DNA of 12,102 nt. Origin: JBBSUQ01 sp038234235 (GTDB lineage: Bacteria > Bacteroidota > Bacteroidia > Flavobacteriales_D > Crocinitomicaceae). The DNA lies in the NCBI GenBank assembly GCA_038234235.1, contig JBBSUQ010000098.1, positions 1 through 12,102 of the forward strand, in the 5' to 3' direction. The translations under genes were made by a program, and so were the position numbers. The notes under the pieces are model-generated. The model was not told the origin of the DNA and made no database searches. It saw nothing but the letters and a program-made list of their open reading frames with translations. Positions 7,355-12,102 of this stretch are shown here, one piece after another; the first letter of the stretch is position 1; each line of letters starts with the position of its first letter.

Positions 7355-7587
7355 TTTTGAATTTTAGCTTTTAAATCACTTGCTGAAATCAAACGTCCAT
7401 TTTCTGAATCTGCAATAGATTGATCAATGTCTGCATTGAACTTTTCAAGACTCATTGGTTTCATATCATAGTCAATTAATTCAGCTTTGCGTTTGTGAAG
7501 TAATTTTTCAAGACCAATTACAATTTCCTCATTTTGAAGTCTGAGAAATTCTTGAACGAAAGATATTTTACGGGTTTCTAGATTCAT
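7345..7587 (-). CDS. Type II antitoxin partner of the RelE/ParE toxin, 80 aa
   Basis: This small charged protein directly precedes and overlaps the toxin gene by 10 bp (the ATG of the toxin lies in the last codons here). The first half is helical (F-V-Q-E-F-L-R-L-Q-N-E-E and a K/L-rich stretch). The second half has S-L-E-K-F-N-A-D-I-D-Q-S and ends R-L-I-S-A-S-D-L-K-A-K-I-Q-K-W. This kind of tail is common in antitoxins that wrap a RelE/ParE partner. It should neutralise the toxin and, as usual for such pairs, repress the shared promoter; no operator was identified. The start lies 72 bp downstream (on the minus strand) of attC-like site 5. Identification rests on position, size and tail pattern. 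Confidence 0.82.
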   Translation of the reverse strand: MNLETRKISFVQEFLRLQNEEIVIGLEKLLHKRKAELIDYDMKPMSLEKFNADIDQSIADSENGRLISASDLKAKIQKWS

Positions 7588-7657
7588 CTTTTCCTTGATT
7601 TTAAAGATCGTAATTTTTTGTATTCATGGCAATTTTTACGTTCCGGCGCTCGTCTTG

Positions 7658-7788
7658 CCGCTAACGTTTTGCGGCTTTGCGAGGTTGCGAACTTCGTAAC
7701 CGAAATTTTTCTGCTAAGATAATCTTTCTTGCGAAACGTAAACTTGAATTTACCACAAAATTCGCAATTGCGCGAAACGGCTGATACA
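7658..7788 (-). repeat. attC-like palindromic site 5, downstream of the DUF2971-like gene
   Basis: The first 42 bases (7658-7699) are identical to site 3 (6200-6241): GCTAAC, spacer GTTTT, then the GCGG...TTGCGAA arm. The rest of the two sites is also similar throughout. The right arm (7761-7787) in reverse complement reads TATC, one A, GCCGTTTCGCGCAATTGCGAA, so the stem and the five-versus-one bulge are kept. The outer right box is degraded (TATC in place of TAAC), which may make the site less active. The DUF2971-like stop codon is about 10 bp away. Confidence 0.78.
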
Positions 7789-7795
7789 AGCAGTT

Positions 7796-8515
7796 TTATT
7801 TTATAATATTGAATTTCGGAGACTTGTAAAGATTTGATTTCACAATATTATTTTTAAGTCCTAATTCTCTTAGTTTTATTTTTTTAGACTTAAAATCTAA
7901 ATAGTCGATGTTTGGGTCAAAAACAATTTCATTAACTAATTGACTCGGATCAAAATCATACTTTAGGATTTCTCTTTTAGGATCAATAAATGTATTATAA
8001 ATTAATCGCACTTCATTTTCACTTTTAAATGGATATCTCTTATAAAGCAGTGTTTTACTTATACCTAAACCTCCTTGTTCAAATATCCAATCTTTAGCGT
8101 CTTCCTTGAATAATTTTTCCAGTTTTAAGGAAGTTAAATATTCTACTTTTCCAACAAAAACTTTGTGAATATTTTGATCTAATTCAAACAGACCAGATAA
8201 TAGTTTTCGAGGTGTTGATGAAATCTTAACCGAATTTTTATTTGGTGAATATGCTTGCCACATTGTATCACTTTCTTTTGTGAAGGACCAACATTGGCAA
8301 AACATACTTTTACCTAGTTCAGATTTCAGTTGTAATCCACTAATTTCTATTGTTGCATTTAAAAACAAGTTTTCATGTTTGTCCCTCCATTTTGATGGGT
8401 TTAATAGTGTGTTTCTCTTGCTTTGGAACATTTCTTTCAGATGTTCAAAAGTCATTATACGATAGATTGGCTTGTCTGTTTCGTGAGATTTTAAATTTAT
8501 GAATTGTGTCTCCAT
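7796..8515 (-). CDS. DUF2971-like protein, 239 aa
   Basis: I recognise this as DUF2971-like, a family of unknown function found widely in mobile and defence-rich regions. The N-terminus I-Y-R-I-M-T-F-E-H-L-K-E-M-F is followed by N-P-S-K-W-R-D-K-H-E-N, the family's damaged-or-deployed loop position with conserved N-P and D-x-x-E. The middle has F-C-Q-C-W-S-F-T-K-E-S-D-T-M-W-Q-A-Y (about 72-89), the hallmark C-x-S...M-W-x-x-Y block. Y-P-F-K-S-E-N-E-V-R-L-I-Y (about 160-172) is the matching E-x-E-x-R block. No membrane segment or signal is present. The stop is about 10 bp from attC-like site 5, so it looks like a cassette gene. The biochemical role is not known to me. Confidence 0.75.
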   Translation of the reverse strand: METQFINLKSHETDKPIYRIMTFEHLKEMFQSKRNTLLNPSKWRDKHENLFLNATIEISGLQLKSELGKSMFCQCWSFTKESDTMWQAYSPNKNSVKISSTPRKLLSGLFELDQNIHKVFVGKVEYLTSLKLEKLFKEDAKDWIFEQGGLGISKTLLYKRYPFKSENEVRLIYNTFIDPKREILKYDFDPSQLVNEIVFDPNIDYLDFKSKKIKLRELGLKNNIVKSNLYKSPKFNIIK

Positions 8516-8561
8516 AGTTGGGAAAAAATTACTGGTAACTATTGTATATGCACGACCCCGT

Positions 8562-8629
8562 CATACATATCTCCCCATTTTGAGGTGGCTTGGTATGACA
8601 AAATTCGCTTTTGTCATTGTAAATGTATG
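8562..8629. repeat. Nested inverted repeats, possible structured element
   Basis: ATGACAAAA (8595-8603) and TTTTGTCAT (8609-8617) form a perfect 9-bp stem with the 5-nt loop TTCGC. It is enclosed by CATACAT (8562-8568) and ATGTATG (8623-8629). Between them lies CTCCCCATTTTGAGG, which resembles a small bacterial intergenic hairpin. There is no poly-T tail, so a terminator is doubtful; a REP-like or protein-binding element is more likely. Confidence 0.5.
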
Positions 8630-8680
8630 CATTATTAATTGGAGGATTGACGCGCGGCCAAAGGTTCGACAAGCTCACCG

Positions 8681-8728
8681 ATCAAGAAATTAAAAGATTG
8701 AAAAATCAAGAAATTGAAAGATTTTGGA
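8681..8728. repeat. 24-bp imperfect tandem repeat, two copies
   Basis: ATCAAGAAATTAAAAGATTG starts at 8681 and ATCAAGAAATTGAAAGATTT at 8705, a period of 24 bp with few differences. No open frame covers both with any likeness to a protein. It looks like non-coding microrepeat DNA. Confidence 0.6.
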
Positions 8729-8819
8729 TGACGGTTGGAGGTTTCAAGTTCAAAGTTTCAGGTTTTGGTTTGCTGGAATGTAAAATCGAATAATGCAGGA
8801 ATGCGGGGATGTGGTTGGG

Positions 8820-8991
8820 CAATATTGTTTATTTTTGTTCAAAACAAACGTTATGCCCAAAATCGGGGTTTTAGGCGCCGGCCATCTTGGCAAGATCCAT
8901 TTGCGCCTGCTTCAGCAATCCGAACTCTTCGAACTTGTCGGTTTCTACGACGAGAATCTCGAGAGCGGTGCCAAGATCGAGAGGGAATTTG
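8820..8991. repeat. 172-bp direct repeat, copy 1
   Basis: Identical to 11916-12087 except for three adjacent bases (GTT at 8827-8829, TCC in the other copy) and C8876 against T11972, a silent change. It contains the promoter-like TATTTTTG (8830-8837), the start codon and 46 codons of an oxidoreductase. The match begins at c8820 and stops sharply after g8991. Confidence 0.93.
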
Positions 8992-9023
8992 AACAGGCAA
9001 TGTCTATTTTTTTATCAATTTAA
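8853..9023 (+). pseudogene. Truncated start of a Gfo/Idh/MocA-type oxidoreductase
   Basis: The first 46 residues, beginning M-P-K-I-G-V-L-G-A-G-H-L-G, are the same as those of the gene at 11949-12102, including the Rossmann motif G-A-G-H-L-G. After E-R-E-F (codon 46) the sequence leaves the homology at 8991. The frame runs into unrelated codons and stops at 9021-9023, giving 56 residues in all. Enzymes of this family need over 300 residues, so no activity is possible. It overlaps the 3' end of the convergent T9SS gene. The GC-rich codons contrast with the AT-rich neighbours. Confidence 0.85.
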
Positions 9024-10797
9024 GACTTGCGGTTGCAGTACCCTGGTCAATCTTCACAATATAATTTCCCGACGAAAGACCTTCAATGTTTATTTGTTGA
9101 TTGAAATTTGCATCCCCGTTCTTCAATACTCTACCGGTAACATCATATATCATAAATTCAAAAGAATCGTTTGAAGCTTTTGAATCTCGTACTGTAAAAG
9201 AACTTACCGCAGGGTTTGGAAAAAGCACTAAATTGTCTTTTGAGAATTGCTGCGTGCCCAACGATTGACCAAATTTGGCAATAAAGATATTCGATGGCAA
9301 GTACGTGGGCTGGAAAACGTTCGTGGCATAATCCGGCTGGTAGCTGCCGGGAGTTGAAATGCCCTCGGTGCTATTGGTCATTCCCATAATATAGAAATCA
9401 TTGCCGTAAGTAAGAGTTTTCAATGGGGGGAATTCGTAATTGGTGCCGCCGTAAAAGGTGCCCCAAAGTCTCTTGCCCTGTGGGTTAAACTTGGCGGTGA
9501 AGTTATCAAATAAACCAGCGTTCTCCTCTTGATAGCTTCCAGACGACGTTAAATTGCTTAAATATCTAGTATAGCCGCCCAAAAATACATTTCCAGCAAG
9601 GTCTGCTGAGACAGTGGGTAAGCTAAGGCCTTCGTTGTTATTGCCAGTATTTTCACGGTCTCCATATAGCGTTGCCCACTGTCTGACCCCATTATTACTA
9701 AATTTTACGAGGATATTAGTTGAAATATTAGACGAAGTTCCCTCCTGGAAACTTCCCACGGTAGTGAGATTGTTGTTGCCATTGCCAGTAAAAATAGACG
9801 CTGCGAGAAAAATACCTTCGTTTGTAGCACTCAGGGCGTGACCTCCGACCGACTCGGATGTCGAATTTCCATAGTATGTGCTCCAGATTCTATCGCCGGA
9901 AAAATCAAACTTTGAAATATACAGATCATTGCATCCCCCTGGGATTGGTTGATGTGCACCAGCTGTTGCAAAATATGTATTGAACGTGCCAAAAGGCATG
10001 CAGTCAATAGTGGAACCTGCCACAAAAATTCCGCTTTCATTGATGGATATTGAGGACAAAGATGACCTGTTTATACCATAGTATGTTGCCCAAACTCGCT
10101 GACCATCTACGGTAAATTTTGATAAAAGTTGCTTAGTGAGCGCATTGAAAGTTGTTTGGAAAGCGCCGCTTGTAGCCATCCCTTCTGTACGTGTATAGCA
10201 ATAGAAGTAGAGTCCGCCTAAATTGTCAGTAACAATGTCGCCTCTACCTTGTGCTAATAAATTTTGATTGTCGGTATACTGAATTTCATTTGAAGAAAGC
10301 CCCCCATAATAGGTAGACCAGATTACACTGCCATTTGATGTCATTCGTGTTATGAAAACATTGTCAACGCCTATTAAATTATCTTGGTATGCCTGCGGGG
10401 TAGCGATATTGCTAGCGCTGTTTGTGCGACCTACAATATAAATGTTATCATTACCATCTATACACATACCCGTAAAATAGTCAGTGTTCTCGCCACCAAA
10501 ATATGATGACCATATCAACAATCCCCCTGCTGAAAATTTTGCAATGAAGCCATCGCTTTTACCACCGCCATACTCTGTTTGATTTGCTCCTACTGAGGCA
10601 ATAAAGTTACTGTCAGTATAATCTTGTTTGTTTACAAACCCGACCAAGTAAACATTTCCTTGGCTGTCAATGTCGTTGTCTATAATTCTCAAGGAGTCAT
10701 CACCATAATAGGTTGCCCATGATCTTTGGTATGGAAATATTTGTGAATATGAATATCCATAAACAGAGAGTGCTATAAATAAAATAATTTTTCTCAT
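9004..10797 (-). CDS. Secreted beta-propeller-like repeat protein with T9SS type A sorting domain, 597 aa
   Basis: An N-terminal signal peptide (about 1-18, ending S-Y-S before Q) targets the protein for export. The body has about seven copies of a repeat of the form W-x-T-Y-Y-G-G, each followed by a G-N-x-Y-x-x-G strand, at R-S-W-A-T-Y-Y-G, L-I-W-S-S-Y-F-G-G, V-I-W-S-T-Y-Y-G-G, R-V-W-A-T-Y-Y-G and similar. This is the SBBP-like beta-propeller pattern. The last 75 residues (523-597), from L-V-L-F-P-N-P to S-L-K-L-I-K-K, form the Por secretion C-terminal sorting domain that T9SS needs to export and surface-anchor proteins. The gene is complete. It is the third of three minus-strand genes for exported proteins, with a 32-bp gap from the gene before, and its TAG lies only 12 bp from the truncated oxidoreductase junction. 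A surface adhesin or binding role is inferred. Confidence 0.92.
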   Translation of the reverse strand: MRKIILFIALSVYGYSYSQIFPYQRSWATYYGDDSLRIIDNDIDSQGNVYLVGFVNKQDYTDSNFIASVGANQTEYGGGKSDGFIAKFSAGGLLIWSSYFGGENTDYFTGMCIDGNDNIYIVGRTNSASNIATPQAYQDNLIGVDNVFITRMTSNGSVIWSTYYGGLSSNEIQYTDNQNLLAQGRGDIVTDNLGGLYFYCYTRTEGMATSGAFQTTFNALTKQLLSKFTVDGQRVWATYYGINRSSLSSISINESGIFVAGSTIDCMPFGTFNTYFATAGAHQPIPGGCNDLYISKFDFSGDRIWSTYYGNSTSESVGGHALSATNEGIFLAASIFTGNGNNNLTTVGSFQEGTSSNISTNILVKFSNNGVRQWATLYGDRENTGNNNEGLSLPTVSADLAGNVFLGGYTRYLSNLTSSGSYQEENAGLFDNFTAKFNPQGKRLWGTFYGGTNYEFPPLKTLTYGNDFYIMGMTNSTEGISTPGSYQPDYATNVFQPTYLPSNIFIAKFGQSLGTQQFSKDNLVLFPNPAVSSFTVRDSKASNDSFEFMIYDVTGRVLKNGDANFNQQINIEGLSSGNYIVKIDQGTATASLKLIKK

Positions 10798-10829
10798 TGC
10801 TAATTTATACTAATGTTGTTGATCATATC

Positions 10830-11390
10830 TCAATCATTGATAAACACGTAAACTTCATCTTCACCCGGAAACTGCATAATGTTTACCACACCACCCTGTG
10901 AAAGATTGTAAAATGTCCAGTTATAAGGACTTGTCTGCCCAGGCCTCAAATTGCCACCACCAACATTATGAGGCGGTGGGAAAGTATTGTTTCGCCGTAC
11001 TTGGGTTTTCATATAATCAAATACTTGAGTAGTTCCATACACGTTCGCCACAGTGGCGCTCGTCATCACAGGCCCCGACGTCGTTGAGCTTATAATATGA
11101 GCCCAAGATGGAAAAATATTACTAAATGTAGCAACAAATGGAAAGACTGTATTGCTGACAGGAACTGCATCGAGTTCCTCGATGGTGTGAGCAGGAACGG
11201 TAAACTGTCCAAATCCGTTTGTGCCATTGATAAGCGACTCAAATTTTGGATATGTTGATGATGCGGTACTCATAGTCCCAATATGTCAGATATCAAAATC
11301 TGAATTTGAATTGTTGATAATGTGAATTGTTTTTTGTGCATACAAATTGGTAGCAGAAAAGAGAATTATAGCAACAGTTAGAAATTTCAT
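10830..11390 (-). pseudogene. Secreted protein gene of unknown function, interrupted by one in-frame TGA
   Basis: From the ATG at 11388-11390 the frame gives a signal peptide (M-K-F-L-T-V-A-I-I-L-F-S-A..., ending Y-A before Q). It continues N-N-S-N-S-D-F-D-I, then TGA at codon 35 (11286-11288), and goes on in the same frame H-I-G-T-M-S-T-A-S-S to a TGA at 10830-10832. Without the stop the product would be 186 residues. If read alone, the part from 11273 lacks any export signal, so a single-base change is the simplest explanation; I suppose the missing codon was TGG (Trp), but no homologue was compared. The gene begins one base after the lipoprotein stop codon. The mature part is rich in small polar residues, P and G, and I do not recognise the family. 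Confidence 0.7.
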
Positions 11391-11391
11391 A

Positions 11392-11766
11392 TTAGTAAGT
11401 TTTATAGTTAGATGATTGCTTAATGTATTCTTTTAAAGCCAAACGAAAAAGGTTTTTATTGGAAATGTCAAGATCTATTTGTGAATAACCTGCTTTCACA
11501 AGCAGCGATTTTGAGGACATTATCATATATTCTTGCTCCGCTCTCTTGGCCAGTGAACCGCCAGCACCATTTTTATGCAAAGACCTAGCTTCCAGGCTCA
11601 TATGTCTTAATGACTCTTTAAAAGATTTCATTTCTGGTGTTTCCGGCAACTTAGGGATGCCCGCGTTGGTGTAATCGCTTTTAGGAAAAGAATTCTCTTG
11701 CGTTGTCGAACAAGAAGTTAATGTTGCTAGAGAGCAAATTGCGAAAAGTAGTAAAATTTGTTTCAT
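11392..11766 (-). CDS. Small lipoprotein, 124 aa
   Basis: The N-terminus is a type II signal peptide: M-K-Q, a hydrophobic run to T15, and a lipobox L-T-S-C with Cys19 as the lipidation site. The mature protein begins S-T-T-Q-E-N and has no membrane segment after it. It is charged and mostly helical, with E-M-K-S-F-K-E-S and Q-E-Y-M-I-M, and I do not recognise the family. It opens a tight block: its TAA is followed after one base by the ATG of the next gene. It is likely anchored in the outer membrane and may work with the two exported proteins that follow. The ATG at 11764-11766 gives a proper signal peptide. No clear promoter was found in the 149 bp before the next repeat. Confidence 0.78.
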   Translation of the reverse strand: MKQILLLFAICSLATLTSCSTTQENSFPKSDYTNAGIPKLPETPEMKSFKESLRHMSLEARSLHKNGAGGSLAKRAEQEYMIMSSKSLLVKAGYSQIDLDISNKNLFRLALKEYIKQSSNYKTY

Positions 11767-11915
11767 AAGAAAATATTTTATGGTTATTTAAAAATTAGAT
11801 TACTTTTTTAATTTCGTGAAACTACAACAATTAAATACATTGAATATTTTATTTAATTCTTGTTTCGCAAATTTGAGGTGTATAATTTAATCACATTGCG
11901 CATTTATCTTTTTTA

Positions 11916-12087
11916 CAATATTTCCTATTTTTGTTCAAAACAAACGTTATGCCCAAAATCGGGGTTTTAGGTGCCGGCCATCTTGGCAAGATCCATTTGC
12001 GCCTGCTTCAGCAATCCGAACTCTTCGAACTTGTCGGTTTCTACGACGAGAATCTCGAGAGCGGTGCCAAGATCGAGAGGGAATTTG
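11916..12087. repeat. 172-bp direct repeat, copy 2
   Basis: This is the partner of 8820-8991 at an offset of 3096 bases. Here the homology continues beyond g12087 as part of an open gene, so this copy keeps the original gene context downstream. The sharp edges suggest a recombination event rather than gradual divergence. Confidence 0.93.
11926..11933 (+). promoter_or_regulatory. Candidate -7 element TATTTTTG before the oxidoreductase
   Basis: TATTTTTG matches the Bacteroidota consensus TAnnTTTG and ends 15 bases before the ATG at 11949, implying a short leader. It is conserved in repeat copy 1. A good -33 TTTG at the usual spacing was not seen, so confidence is moderate. Confidence 0.45.
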
Positions 12088-12102
12088 GCTACAAACAGTT
12101 CA
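11949..12102 (+). CDS. Gfo/Idh/MocA-family NAD(P)-dependent oxidoreductase, 5' part, continues past the window
   Basis: The 51 residues visible start M-P-K-I-G-V-L-G-A-G-H-L-G-K-I-H-L-R-L-L. The Rossmann dinucleotide motif G-x-G-x-x-G is at G8, G10 and G13, followed by F-E-L-V-G-F-Y-D, where the acidic residue at the end of the second strand usually binds the nucleotide ribose. The family oxidises or reduces sugars and related compounds in the cytosol. The substrate domain is outside the window. Codons are GC-rich (for example CTC, GGC, GAC) unlike the accessory genes to the left, so this is probably a host core gene. The same start occurs truncated at 8853. No stop is seen before the edge, so the gene is probably intact. 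Confidence 0.82.
   Translation, partial: MPKIGVLGAGHLGKIHLRLLQQSELFELVGFYDENLESGAKIEREFGYKQF

Larger units (their letters stand above)
8516..8852. other. Gene-free intergenic stretch with hairpins and short repeats
   Basis: This 337-bp gap separates divergent genes and no convincing coding frame was found in it. It holds a nested hairpin region (8562-8629), a common-looking repeat motif TTCGACAAGCTCA (8665-8677), a 24-bp tandem repeat (8681-8728), and a TTCAAGTTCAAAGTTTCAGG-type microrepeat (8742-8761). It ends in the first bases of the 172-bp direct repeat. The dense repeats suggest a junction or intergenic repeat island. Confidence 0.6.

Noticed and set aside
8595..8617. Intrinsic terminator at the 9-bp hairpin
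   Set aside because: There is no run of T on either strand after the stem, and neither adjacent gene ends here.
8533..8643. Possible sixth attC-like site upstream of the DUF2971-like gene
   Set aside because: GGTAAC occurs at 8534-8539, but the AACGT box, the GCGG stem and a matching right arm are missing, so the arms do not pair with the shared geometry.
8499..8992. Plus-strand open frames over the intergenic repeats
   Set aside because: They cover hairpins and microrepeats or are out-of-frame readings of the oxidoreductase start, with low-complexity products.
1..12102. Genome-wide recoding of TGA as an amino acid
   Set aside because: The 489-aa HNH gene, the AraC gene and the secreted protein end at TGA exactly where their families or the following features indicate a true end, and Trp is encoded by TGG throughout.
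1..12102. CRISPR array, tRNA or rRNA genes, insertion sequence with transposase
   Set aside because: No regularly spaced identical repeats, no cloverleaf or rRNA-like segment and no transposase or integrase frame was found by reading either strand.

Overview
The window looks like an accessory region of a Flavobacterium-like member of the Bacteroidota. The evidence is AT-rich sequence, a protein with a type IX secretion (T9SS) C-terminal sorting domain, TAnnTTTG-type promoter elements, weak Shine-Dalgarno signals, and flavobacterial-looking AraC, NmrA, KaiC and Gfo/Idh/MocA proteins. Almost all genes are on the minus strand. The window begins in a KaiC-family ATPase gene, cut by an in-frame TGA next to the edge. 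It ends in the start of a more GC-rich NAD(P)-dependent oxidoreductase. The stretch between them reads as imported or reshuffled DNA.

Layout from left to right: (1) the KaiC N-terminus; (2) an attC-like palindromic site; (3) a 489-aa HNH nuclease; (4) a second, weaker attC-like site; (5) an AraC regulator split by about 278 bp of foreign sequence that carries its own promoter; (6) an SDR oxidoreductase and two tandem NmrA-type oxidoreductases, the second broken by an in-frame TGA; (7) an attC-like site, small HNH nuclease, attC-like site, toxin-antitoxin pair, attC-like site and DUF2971-like gene; (8) a structured, repeat-rich intergenic region; (9) a truncated copy of the oxidoreductase start; (10) a three-gene block for exported proteins, whose middle gene is broken by a TGA; (11) the oxidoreductase start again, this time open to the edge.

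The most notable system is the array of long imperfect palindromes at 381-504, 2003-2087, 6200-6331, 6899-7028 and 7658-7788. Each directly follows the stop codon of a minus-strand gene. The three clear ones (sites 3-5) share one geometry: a YAAC-type outer box, a 5-nt versus 1-nt asymmetric bulge, then a long GC-rich stem. This resembles integron attC sites and their gene cassettes in an array without a visible integrase. The cassette cargo (two HNH nucleases, a ParE/RelE toxin-antitoxin module, a DUF2971-like protein) is typical of such arrays and may serve defence and array stability.

The second notable structure is a 172-bp direct repeat (4 differences) of the oxidoreductase promoter and first 46 codons. 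It flanks the exported-protein block, so an insertion or recombination event left one truncated and one apparently intact gene start. Several genes are decayed: AraC is split, NmrA2 and the secreted protein carry one TGA each, and KaiC is cut by a TGA. This suggests relaxed selection, or sequence errors, in the region.
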